A stretch of DNA of 61,870 nucleotides from Akkermansia sp. (GTDB lineage: Bacteria; Verrucomicrobiota; Verrucomicrobiia; Verrucomicrobiales; Akkermansiaceae), in NCBI GenBank assembly GCA_017415995.1, contig JAFQDN010000052.1, positions 1 through 61,870 on the forward strand, in the 5' to 3' direction. The notes under the pieces were generated by a model that was not told the origin of the DNA, did no database searches, and saw only the letters and a list, made by a program, of their open reading frames with translations. The translations under genes and the position numbers were made by a program. Below are positions 1-8,252 of this stretch, in pieces; position 1 is the first letter of the stretch, and each line of letters starts with the position of its first letter.

Positions 1-3000
1 CAGGCGGGCATCCAGCTGCAGGGCATCCTGCGCCCACTCGTAGGGAAGCCCAAGCAGATTCAACTCACTTTCCGTGCGAGTGTGGGTAGCCATCCAGCTC
101 AGTGTCAGGCTTTCCGTGAGCGTATGGTTGCCGTAAATGCCGATGTGCATGGAATCCTGGTCCACCGGGAAGGCGGAGAAGGTGCTCACCTTGCCCCAGC
201 TGTTACCAATGGCAACGCCGAGCGTGGATTTTTCCGTCACGCGCCCCTCCACACCGAATGCAGCACCGCTGAGGGTGAAATCCGCTCCGTTGCGCTCTCC
301 ATCCGAGGAAATACGGCTGCTGCCACCCATGGTGGACAACCAAGCAGCCCCCCTGCCCTCCGCCAACAGCGTAGCATGAGCCCCACGAGCAGCAATCGTG
401 TCGCCGAACGCGCGGGAGGCATTCACCGTGCCCCATGTGCTCTGCACCAACGTATCCGCAGCCTTGCGCAGCAGCGGATCCACCGCCGCAGCAGCCACGG
501 GTTTGGGTGCCGTCAGCAGATCCTCAGGAGCAACGGCATCGCTACTCCGGAGAGAGAAATCCGCCAAAGCGTAAGCTCCCGTATCATATTCCATCTCGCG
601 GACAGACTCGGCGTAGTCATTCCAGGCGTCCAAATCCAACACCACCAAGGTAATGGATTTGTGTTTAGAATCAAACGAAAGCGTTGCCATATCCGAAGAA
701 ATGTTCAGCATATCATTCAAATCGGAATCCAAAGTCAGGCAGCCCCCCATAGACTTGAACGATATAATTTTGAACGCCTTATGCTTCTTAAAATCCTTTT
801 CCGACACGGAGAAACCGAGGTGGAGAGAAAAATCCGCACCGTCCTCAAAGGAAAGCATATTGCCCACTTTGATAGTCTGCAACTTAGAAGACGTAAGAGC
901 AATGGAACCGCTACCCAGAGTCAGATTTTTTGCAGAAAGCGCCCCCTTGAGCCTCACCAAACTGCCTCCCCCCAAGTACATATCCTGCTTTACCTTGAGA
1001 GACATATTTTTATTCGACCCGGTGGGATTATACAACTCCAACCGAGAGCCATTGGACAAAACCAAGCTACCGGCAGACAAATTACCACCGATACGGAGAT
1101 AAGAAGCATCCAAAACAGCAGCCTGTTTAACCGTTACATTTTGAGCTTTCGGATTGTTCTCATACGCATAGGTTTGCTCCACAAATACGCCGGAGTTTAC
1201 CAACTCCATCTCACCGACACTCAGCTTGCCGTAAATGTGAGCCTTGCTGACATCTGCCGCATACTCCATCCAATACAAGTCCTCTGACTCCTCAATCGGC
1301 GGGGCGGATTCCGCCTTAAACTTACCGGTAAAAGAAACACTCAACGGTTTGGCCTTTGCTACATTCAAATGCCCACCGTTCATCAGAGTGATAGAGTATG
1401 CAGAGATTTTGCCCTCAGAATAGAGGTCTCCGGAATCAACAATGATATCGGAGGTCTTTTTGTTCATCATTAAGCCCTTGCGAGACACGTGCAAATTGCC
1501 GCGAAGCGTCAGATCACAGGTAATCTTACCTTTTTCACCTAGGTAAGCATAATTATAGGACTCATACCACTCACCATCTTCATCCCACCCCGATAAATCG
1601 ATTAAGAATGCCCCATCACCGGAAATAGAACCATTGATGGCAGCGGCAGAACTGAATGGAGATTCATCGTAATCATCCTCGTAATCATCATTCTCCACGG
1701 AGACGTACTCCACCGTCTTACCCGCCGCAATATTGATAACAGAGCCTTTCTTGAGGCCATAGCCCATGAGAGTAACATTACCGGCGAATTTCTTACCGCC
1801 CTTAATCAGGACATCCCCCTGCACCACAATATCATTGGCAACAGCCTTGGAAGCAAGATTAAGCACGCCTCCGGAAATGGTAATAGCCCCGGAACCGAAA
1901 GACGTAGCACCCTTGGCATTGACCGAGCCGGACTCAATGAACGTACCTCCACTGTAGGAGTTACCATCATTCAATGTCACCTTACCCGTACCGCAGATAC
2001 GCACACAGCCCTCGCCGACCAAGCAGCCGGGAGTTTTTTTATTAACAGAAAGCGTAACAGTTTTTGCAGAATTGATACTCAGCACAGAAGGAGCCAACTC
2101 CCCTACTAGGGTGATAGTAGCACCGGAAGTAATGCTCAGCATATCGCCCGGCAGGAATCCATCCAAGGCACGCCCGAGCAAGGGAGAATTCTCCACGACA
2201 CCGTTTTGCCATATGCCCTTTTTGGCCTTAGTGTTCCAAGACCACACCGCCATACCGGTAATATCCAGTGATAATGTTTTATCCTGAGCATTGTGCACCA
2301 GCGTATACTCATTCATCGGAGCATCGGGAGTGAGCAGAGTAACATCGGCCACGCTGCCGGATAAAGAACCGTAGCGCACCAACTCATACGAACCACGGCC
2401 GGAGATGGTGGAAACATCGAACTTGCAGCCGGACTCCAAAGTCAGGGAATCAACACTGAGCACAGAGTGAGAATCCAAATAAGGAGGCAACTCAGAACTC
2501 GGCGTATAGAAAGAAACGGAAGAACCGGATTGGAGAGACAGCGATTCATGCTGCTGAACACCGGATTCATTATCCACATGCAAGGCACCGCCGGAGTTCA
2601 CCGTGGTAGCCCCGAATGCACCGGAGCCATGAACAGCGCCGGCCACAGAGAGATTACCCTCATGCAACCCATGATTGACGTACAGCGCCCCGGAATCCAC
2701 CTGCACGCCCGCCTGAATATGCCCCTCATTCAGCAGGGAAGCACCGCCTGCAACCGTGGTATCCGCCAACAGCATGCCGTAATTCGTAAAAGAAGCCCCG
2801 TCCTCAATACGCAACGGCGCGGAAGAATCACTTGAGCCCAACGTAGCCCCGGAGCGCAGGCTGACAGTTCCCCCCTGCACCGTATAGCTTGCACCGGAGT
2901 ATTGCCCGCAGAGGAACAAATGACTGAACACCCCGGGCGTACCGAACAGAAGGTTAGCCCCCGTCACACCGTAGCGGATATCCGCATTGCCGGACAACGA

Positions 3001-4185
3001 CACCGTTTGAGAGGAGTCCGCAACCAGAGTACCTCCATTGCCGAGGATGTATTGATTGATGAGGGCGGAGGAGTCCAGCGCACGGACATCCAGCGTACCG
3101 CCCGCTATGAAAACGGGTTTCCGCAAAGAAGGAGCCTCGGTAAGGGTAAGAGACTCCCCGAGCTCCACACGCGTAGCATTGCCCGGAGCACCGTCTTCAT
3201 CCGGCGTATACCCGAGGTAAATGTAAGTATAACCATCCGCCCCGGCTGTGGCCACAAAGCAGCGCTCTTTAAGCGGAGCATAGTAATCATAATCACCGTA
3301 CCACCACCATAAAGCCGGGATGAGATTTTGAGCGGAAGCCTCGCTCACGCTGCCCTGTACCGTAAAAACGGCTTCATCGCACTCCGGCACAAGCAACTCA
3401 CTGTTCGAAGCCTCATACAAGGATGTAAAGTATACCGTAGTTTTGCGCGTTACCGACAAATCCCCCGTAATGGTGAGAGTACCGCCATCATAAATGGTAA
3501 CGGAGCCATCGGTATCCTGCATATCGTAATCATCGTTGCTGAACTTTTTGAGTTTGGTAGGCGTAGTATTTTTACCTGCCAGCACCAAATTTCCCTGCAT
3601 GACGGAAGGCGCATGGATTTCCATCCAATGCGTGGAAGTGAACGTCAGAGAATCATCGATAATGGTACCACCCTCAAAATTGAACTGATTGAACTTGCCG
3701 GAGGTGTTGGCATTCGTCAAATCCGCAACAGCGCCGGATTGCACATTGACACTGCAATTGTTGTACATATTCCCCTGAATCACCACATGAGCCCCGTTCA
3801 TAACATCCATACAGACATCGCGCATCTTAATCTTGGAGCCAATGACGAAAGTTGAGGGATTATCCGCATTCCCCGAAGAAGAAATAGCCCACCAGGCATA
3901 CCAATAATCGGAACCATATACGGTACCGCTGCCCGACAAAGTGTAGGTTGCGCCGGCCTCACCAATCCAATCAAGCCCGACATCGCGGTAATCTCTCTCG
4001 TACTTGGACATCTTCCAGTTCCCCTTCATCACCAAATCCGTATCCTCGAACGTAAATAAGTTCATACTTCCATCATCAAAGGGCTTGGCATCTTGCACCA
4101 CAATGGCGGCAGATGCCATAGAAGCGCAACACGCAAATGCGGCCGCGACGGAACGGAATAACTTGACAGGTAAATGCAGTTTCAT
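1..4185 (-). CDS. Autotransporter adhesin-like protein, 3' end cut by window edge
   Basis: I checked the minus-strand frame triplet by triplet over 4185 bases and found no stop, giving at least 1395 residues. It starts at an ATG (4183-4185) with a signal peptide of basic MKLHLPVKLFR, a hydrophobic core and a cut near ASA-AIV at about residue 27. The passenger, to about residue 1230, is Gly/Ser/Asn-rich with many short beta-strand turns, as expected of a right-handed beta-helix. From about residue 1250 the motif WLSTMGGSSRISSDG, a GVAIGNSWG segment and alternating amphipathic strands match the start of an autotransporter beta-barrel, whose last strands lie beyond the window. Type V secretion would display the passenger on the cell surface; the ligand is unknown. 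It is divergent from the GH110 gene. I see no convincing promoter directly upstream. The class call is strong and the adhesion role is inferred. Confidence 0.85.
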   Translation of the reverse strand, partial: MKLHLPVKLFRSVAAAFACCASMASAAIVVQDAKPFDDGSMNLFTFEDTDLVMKGNWKMSKYERDYRDVGLDWIGEAGATYTLSGSGTVYGSDYWYAWWAISSSGNADNPSTFVIGSKIKMRDVCMDVMNGAHVVIQGNMYNNCSVNVQSGAVADLTNANTSGKFNQFNFEGGTIIDDSLTFTSTHWMEIHAPSVMQGNLVLAGKNTTPTKLKKFSNDDYDMQDTDGSVTIYDGGTLTITGDLSVTRKTTVYFTSLYEASNSELLVPECDEAVFTVQGSVSEASAQNLIPALWWWYGDYDYYAPLKERCFVATAGADGYTYIYLGYTPDEDGAPGNATRVELGESLTLTEAPSLRKPVFIAGGTLDVRALDSSALINQYILGNGGTLVADSSQTVSLSGNADIRYGVTGANLLFGTPGVFSHLFLCGQYSGASYTVQGGTVSLRSGATLGSSDSSAPLRIEDGASFTNYGMLLADTTVAGGASLLNEGHIQAGVQVDSGALYVNHGLHEGNLSVAGAVHGSGAFGATTVNSGGALHVDNESGVQQHESLSLQSGSSVSFYTPSSELPPYLDSHSVLSVDSLTLESGCKFDVSTISGRGSYELVRYGSLSGSVADVTLLTPDAPMNEYTLVHNAQDKTLSLDITGMAVWSWNTKAKKGIWQNGVVENSPLLGRALDGFLPGDMLSITSGATITLVGELAPSVLSINSAKTVTLSVNKKTPGCLVGEGCVRICGTGKVTLNDGNSYSGGTFIESGSVNAKGATSFGSGAITISGGVLNLASKAVANDIVVQGDVLIKGGKKFAGNVTLMGYGLKKGSVINIAAGKTVEYVSVENDDYEDDYDESPFSSAAAINGSISGDGAFLIDLSGWDEDGEWYESYNYAYLGEKGKITCDLTLRGNLHVSRKGLMMNKKTSDIIVDSGDLYSEGKISAYSITLMNGGHLNVAKAKPLSVSFTGKFKAESAPPIEESEDLYWMEYAADVSKAHIYGKLSVGEMELVNSGVFVEQTYAYENNPKAQNVTVKQAAVLDASYLRIGGNLSAGSLVLSNGSRLELYNPTGSNKNMSLKVKQDMYLGGGSLVRLKGALSAKNLTLGSGSIALTSSKLQTIKVGNMLSFEDGADFSLHLGFSVSEKDFKKHKAFKIISFKSMGGCLTLDSDLNDMLNISSDMATLSFDSKHKSITLVVLDLDAWNDYAESVREMEYDTGAYALADFSLRSSDAVAPEDLLTAPKPVAAAAVDPLLRKAADTLVQSTWGTVNASRAFGDTIAARGAHATLLAEGRGAAWLSTMGGSSRISSDGERNGADFTLSGAAFGVEGRVTEKSTLGVAIGNSWGKVSTFSAFPVDQDSMHIGIYGNHTLTESLTLSWMATHTRTESELNLLGLPYEWAQDALQLDARL

Positions 4186-4351
4186 ATCAGCTGTGTGTAA
4201 AATCGGATAACTAAAGAGCATGGCAACACCGTATGCCGCATGCAAACACCACTACCAATTATCACAAAAAAATTCAGAAATCAAGCACAAACTTATTATT
4301 TTTTAATAATTTTACATAAACAACAAAGCTATTATTACAGAGAAAAAGAAC

Positions 4352-4380
4352 TTGACAACAAGAGGCAGAATGGATAGGCT
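4352..4380 (+). promoter_or_regulatory. Putative sigma70-type promoter for GH110
   Basis: TTGACA (4352-4357), 17 nt, then TAGGCT (4375-4380). The -35 is perfect and the -10 is weak (TA and final T only). Predicted start near 4387, about 24 nt before the ATG at 4411. It sits in the 225-bp divergent gap 4186-4410, which holds no gene. Confidence 0.5.
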
Positions 4381-4410
4381 GAGACACAGCAAGCAGAAAG
4401 GCTCCACCGC

Positions 4411-6432
4411 ATGATACGAGAACTCATTATTCCCATAGCCGCGATGGCAGTATGGCAAGCACCGGCAAATGAAGCAGAAGAAACCATTATGAATGAGTTA
4501 GGCAGTGGCAGGCGCATGCTGGCAGTGAATGTACCCTCGCAGGACAGAGAACTGAGAGGGAGAGCCCCCCAAGGCAAAGCGGGAGAGACATACCGGATAT
4601 ACAACGGAGCCGAGATGCTGTGGGAAGGGAAAAGCGGCGAGAGTTTCAGCCTGATACCGAACAGTCGCGTACTATACTTAGTAAGCGCAGACAATGACAA
4701 CAAAAACTGGCAGGTGGAATGGAAACACGAGGTGCATAACCGAGCTAGGGAAACAAAGCCCACCACCCTGAAAGGAGGAGCGGACGGGTACAAGGTACCG
4801 AGCGATGGCACGGATGCCGGCCCTGCCCTGCGGAAAATGCTCGCCCGAGCCGGCTACATGGGCTACGAGCTCCAAAGCACCACCATTGACTTACCGCAAG
4901 GAGAATACCATTTTTACCCGAGCAGCGCACCGCTGCTCAGCTACTACATCTCCAACCACGACCAACAAGACATGCAGCCCGTCGGACTGCCACTGGTAGG
5001 GCTCAAAAATGTCAAAATCAACGGCAATGGCTCCACCTTTGTCTTCCACGGCGCCATGCAGCCCATATTGGTCATGGACAGCACGAATGTAGAGCTCAAC
5101 GGCATTACCATCGCGCATGACGCCCCTTACTATAACGAAGGAAAAATCGTAGAAATAGCGGACGGCACCACCACACTGGAGTTTGCCCCGCAGTTCCGTT
5201 ACCGTATAGAAAACGGGCGCTACTACCTGACGGGAAACGGCGAGAAAAAAGCACCGACTGCCGTACTGGCATTCGAAGCAGACGGGCGCATGGTAGCCAC
5301 GGGAAAGGCCGGAGACATGCCATGGACCGCCAAGTGCGAACCCGCCGGAGCAAACCGCGTACGCTTTTACATAAATGCCGCCGAAATGGGGCTAAAAGAG
5401 GGGCAAGTACTCGTGCTGCGCCACTACGGACGGCCACACCCCGCCATGGTACTGTACCGAGCTAACGATACGGTATTGAATGAGGTAGTATTCCGAGACA
5501 GCCAAGGCATGGCCCTCATCGCACAGCGCAGCCGTAATATCACCATTAACGGGGGAGGCTGCACCTGTGCAGAGGGGAGAGTCTACACCGTATCGGCAGA
5601 TGCCACCCACTTCTCCAACTGTGCCGGCCACATCCGCGTGCAAGGCGCCAAGTACGAGGGAATGATGGATGACGCCATCAACGTACATTCCACCTGCCTG
5701 AGCATAGACAAAGTGATAAGCCCCACGGAAATCACAGCGCGCTATATGCACCCGCAGGCGGTTGGGTTCGAGGTATTTGAGGCAGGAGAACGCATACAAT
5801 ACATACGCGGAGCTACGCTGGAAAACCACCCGGAACTCGGCAAGGCAGTAAGCGTGAAAAAGCTTAATGAAACCCACCTTCATATACGCTTGGCCGCCCC
5901 CCTGCCGGAGGGCATCGGCGAGGGAGATGCCATTGAAAATGCGGATTGGTACCCGAGTGTGGACTTCATTGGCTGCACGGTACAACATAACCGAGCACGG
6001 GGCACCCTGTTTACCACCCCCAAACCGGTATTGGTAAAAGACTGCAAGTTCATCGGGTCCGGAGGCTCCGCCATTTTGCTGGCCGGAGATGCACAGGGAT
6101 GGTACGAAAGCGGGCGGTGTCTGGATGTAAAAATCATCAACAACCTGTTTGAGCACAACCTCATACAGCGATACCAATTCACGGAAGGCATCATCTCCAT
6201 ATACCCCATGGTCAAGCAGCCGGCACAACAACAAGAACGCTACCACAAAAACATTCTCATAGAAGGTAACACCTTCATCACACACCGAGTACCGCTCATT
6301 TACGCCATTTCCGCAGATGGGCTCATCTTCCGCAACAATAACGTGCAATTTGACGACAAGCACGCCCCCATGCACGGAGGCAAGCCCTACGTGCTCCGGC
6401 ACTGCGGAAAAACCGACCTGCAAACACTCTGA
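4411..6432 (+). CDS. GH110 family alpha-1,3-galactosidase, exported
   Basis: The protein has 673 residues with a short hydrophobic N-terminus (about 1-20), probably a signal peptide. The body is a right-handed beta-helix. Family-typical blocks include GEYHFYP followed by YISNHDQ (about 168-190), an INGNGSTFVFHG segment, and MMDDAINVHS, where Asp420-Asp421 is the likely catalytic or substrate-binding acidic pair. GH110 enzymes remove terminal alpha-1,3-linked galactose, as in blood-group B and linear alpha-Gal epitopes on mucin glycans; that is family knowledge, not visible here. A -35/-10 pair lies about 30-60 nt upstream. The next gene follows after 21 nt. The fine specificity (B antigen only or also linear) cannot be told by eye. 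Confidence 0.8.
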   Translation: MIRELIIPIAAMAVWQAPANEAEETIMNELGSGRRMLAVNVPSQDRELRGRAPQGKAGETYRIYNGAEMLWEGKSGESFSLIPNSRVLYLVSADNDNKNWQVEWKHEVHNRARETKPTTLKGGADGYKVPSDGTDAGPALRKMLARAGYMGYELQSTTIDLPQGEYHFYPSSAPLLSYYISNHDQQDMQPVGLPLVGLKNVKINGNGSTFVFHGAMQPILVMDSTNVELNGITIAHDAPYYNEGKIVEIADGTTTLEFAPQFRYRIENGRYYLTGNGEKKAPTAVLAFEADGRMVATGKAGDMPWTAKCEPAGANRVRFYINAAEMGLKEGQVLVLRHYGRPHPAMVLYRANDTVLNEVVFRDSQGMALIAQRSRNITINGGGCTCAEGRVYTVSADATHFSNCAGHIRVQGAKYEGMMDDAINVHSTCLSIDKVISPTEITARYMHPQAVGFEVFEAGERIQYIRGATLENHPELGKAVSVKKLNETHLHIRLAAPLPEGIGEGDAIENADWYPSVDFIGCTVQHNRARGTLFTTPKPVLVKDCKFIGSGGSAILLAGDAQGWYESGRCLDVKIINNLFEHNLIQRYQFTEGIISIYPMVKQPAQQQERYHKNILIEGNTFITHRVPLIYAISADGLIFRNNNVQFDDKHAPMHGGKPYVLRHCGKTDLQTL

Positions 6433-6453
6433 TTCCTATTCCCCGCTCCAATC

Positions 6454-7074
6454 ATGAAATTCAACGAACGAACAGCACGCCCCAATAAACACACGGCAAA
6501 ATCCGCACCGGCAGCCCGTGGTAACAAAGGCCCTCAAAGCTTTGAGAAAACACCCACCCGCACCGTGGTGAAAGCTTTGGATGAGGGGGATTTGCGTGAC
6601 ATCCTGGAAGCCCAACCGCTGGGGCTCTACTTGGTGCTGGACTGCGTGCAAGACCCTCACAACCTCGGCGCCATTCTCCGCACGGCAGACGGCGCAGGTG
6701 TGGCGGCAGTCATTACCCCCAAGGACAAGTCAGTAGGCATCACGGAAACCGTATTGCGCGTATCCGTAGGAGCCGCGGAAAAAGTACGGTTCGTGCAAGT
6801 TACCAACTTAGCCCGCACCATGAAGATGATGCAGGAAGCCGGCATTTGGTTTGTGGGTACCTCCGACCACGGCGACCGCGATTTGTATGATATGGACCTG
6901 AAAGGAGGCATCGCCCTGGTGATGGGAGCAGAAGGCGACGGCATGCGGCGACTGACGGAAGAGAATTGCGATTTTCTCATCCGCATACCCATGTTGGGGA
7001 GTGTACCGTGCCTCAACGTATCCGTAGCCACGGGCGTATGCCTGTATGAGGCCGTACGACAGCGCACACGTTGA
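6454..7074 (+). CDS. rlmB: TrmH/SpoU-type RNA 2'-O-ribose methyltransferase, RlmB-like
   Basis: The 206 residues contain the full SPOUT methyltransferase core: [11 protein letters not shown] (about 67-77), [13 protein letters not shown] (about 156-168) and [17 protein letters not shown] (about 178-194). These give the deep trefoil knot that binds S-adenosylmethionine, with Arg76, Glu160 and Asn188 as likely active-site residues. The core resembles E. coli RlmB, which methylates G2251 of 23S rRNA, including a shared VTNLARTM stretch. The usual N-terminal L30e-like RNA-binding domain (about 75 residues) is missing, replaced by a basic tail of about 40. Target identity is therefore less certain than family. 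The metallophosphoesterase start lies 4 nt past its stop, suggesting co-transcription. Confidence 0.8.
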   Translation: MKFNERTARPNKHTAKSAPAARGNKGPQSFEKTPTRTVVKALDEGDLRDILEAQPLGLYLVLDCVQDPHNLGAILRTADGAGVAAVITPKDKSVGITETVLRVSVGAAEKVRFVQVTNLARTMKMMQEAGIWFVGTSDHGDRDLYDMDLKGGIALVMGAEGDGMRRLTEENCDFLIRIPMLGSVPCLNVSVATGVCLYEAVRQRTR

Positions 7075-7078
7075 CCCC

Positions 7079-7873
7079 ATGCCCACCATAGAAAACATAG
7101 AGCCAGCAGCCGGGCAAACCGTACGTTTTGTATCAGATTTGCACTACGGGCATGAGCGCTGCGAGGCCCCTGCTCCGGCCGAGCTGGCAGAGCGGTTATT
7201 GCAAGGGATTGACATACTGGTATTGGTAGGCGACACTGCTGAGACGCGAGAGTGCGCTTGGCAAAGCAAAGGCAAAGCCCTGCGCGATGAATTGCGCGGA
7301 ATATGCCGAGAACGGGGCGTGCAGTTGGTGGAGATAGCAGGCAATCATGATCCGGATGTAGAACCGCTGCTCGTGCGTTTTTGGGGAGGCAAAGTGGTAG
7401 CCATGCATGGCCACGCCCTCTATAAAGAAGTAGCACCTTGGAGCTGGGAATACCTGAACAACAAGCAAAAATGCCGTCAGCTCATCGATAGCTATGCGGA
7501 TGCCGACAGCAACTTGGAATCTCGCTTGGAACTCTCGCGCAGCATGTGCAGACTTGTGCCCCCCATGCTACGTAAAGACGGCATACGCAACCGGTATTTG
7601 CGCGGACTCCTCCATTGCTTTTGGCCACCGCAACGCCCGCTGAACATTATCCGCTGCTGGCTTACTTGTGGCCGACGAGCCGACCGCTTTGCCGAACATT
7701 ACTTCCCGGAGGCGCAAATCATCATTCTCGGGCATTTTCACCGCTCCGGCAACTGGAAATTTCCTAAGCGTCACATCTATAACACCGGGGCGTGGTTCCG
7801 GCATGCCGAGCCCTACAAAGTGGATATGAGAGACGGGCAAGTTCTTTCCTACGAAAAAATCAATATCAAATAG
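7079..7873 (+). CDS. Calcineurin-like metallophosphoesterase
   Basis: I chose the ATG at 7079 (264 residues) over an in-frame ATG at 7046 because the latter lies inside the methyltransferase gene. The metal-binding blocks appear in order: DLHYGH (Asp20, His22), GDTAE, GNHDP, HGH and, near the C-terminus, GHFHR. These ligate the two metals of the metallophosphatase fold. Substrate cannot be told; single-domain proteins with a long helical insert between HGH and GHFHR include UDP-2,3-diacylglucosamine hydrolases (LpxH-like), which is one possibility in an LPS-making cell. No signal peptide, so it is probably cytoplasmic. It sits directly behind the methyltransferase gene. Confidence 0.75.
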   Translation: MPTIENIEPAAGQTVRFVSDLHYGHERCEAPAPAELAERLLQGIDILVLVGDTAETRECAWQSKGKALRDELRGICRERGVQLVEIAGNHDPDVEPLLVRFWGGKVVAMHGHALYKEVAPWSWEYLNNKQKCRQLIDSYADADSNLESRLELSRSMCRLVPPMLRKDGIRNRYLRGLLHCFWPPQRPLNIIRCWLTCGRRADRFAEHYFPEAQIIILGHFHRSGNWKFPKRHIYNTGAWFRHAEPYKVDMRDGQVLSYEKINIK

Positions 7874-7882
7874 AGAAACTGC

Positions 7883-7910
7883 TTGACCTGATAGAAAATT
7901 CTGCCATACT
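7883..7910 (+). promoter_or_regulatory. Putative promoter of the first AP2-like gene
   Basis: TTGACC (7883-7888), 16 nt, CATACT (7905-7910). The -35 begins 10 nt after the phosphoesterase stop. The expected start point (about 7917) falls inside the inverted repeat 7912-7933, so a protein bound to that repeat would cover the start site. Confidence 0.5.
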
Positions 7911-7911
7911 A

Positions 7912-7933
7912 CGTAACAAGAAAACATGTTACG
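7912..7933. repeat. Inverted repeat abutting the start of the AP2-like gene
   Basis: Arms CGTAACA (7912-7918) and TGTTACG (7927-7933) are perfect, separated by the A-rich loop agaaaaca. The right arm ends 2 nt before the ATG at 7936. It could be a DNA operator or an RNA hairpin. The same arrangement with different arm sequence precedes the paralogue at 38130. Confidence 0.65.
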
Positions 7934-7935
7934 CC

Positions 7936-8199
7936 ATGAGAGCAAAAAACATCTCTCGCTACAATTACAAAAAGACGGCTTTTCAGGGGTGGCGACTGGC
8001 TATCACCAGAAAAGGACATACATTCATCAAATACTTTGCGGATGCGAAATACGGCGACTTCCGTGAGTCATTCAAGGCAGCCGTAGAAGCCCGAAACGCT
8101 ATCCTCTACGAGTTGAAAAACGCAACAGCAAGCCCGGAAACCATCTTCAACGCAGCAAAAGAACTACTGACCCAACAGGAAGCGGAAGACGAAGCATAA
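7936..8199 (+). CDS. Small AP2/ERF-like DNA-binding protein (copy 1)
   Basis: The protein has 87 residues from the ATG at 7936; the reading frame is open further upstream, but earlier starts lie inside the phosphoesterase gene. The first 57 residues align with the protein at 38130-38438 at 25 identities by hand: KNI.RY.Y..T.FQGWR..I.R.G, then YF.D..YG, ES and AV..R. Three short strands around GWRLAITRKGH and IKYFAD, followed by a helix, resemble the AP2/integrase-N DNA-binding fold. This fold call is my inference and there is no catalytic domain. The C-terminal 30 residues are acidic and helical. It has its own putative promoter and an inverted repeat touching its start codon, so autoregulation is plausible. 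Confidence 0.6.
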   Translation: MRAKNISRYNYKKTAFQGWRLAITRKGHTFIKYFADAKYGDFRESFKAAVEARNAILYELKNATASPETIFNAAKELLTQQEAEDEA

Positions 8200-8252
8200 A
8201 AACCGGGCTATACCCGCCTTACAGAGCCCCCGCAAGCGGAAGATGTGGCGCC

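Noticed and set aside
82..1287. A 401-codon plus-strand open frame at the window start
   Set aside because: It is antiparallel and in codon register with the verified autotransporter frame; its protein is His/Arg/Gln-rich with no domain, as expected of a shadow.
5392..6423. A 343-codon minus-strand frame inside GH110
   Set aside because: GH110 motifs on the plus strand are clear; the antisense frame is a shadow.
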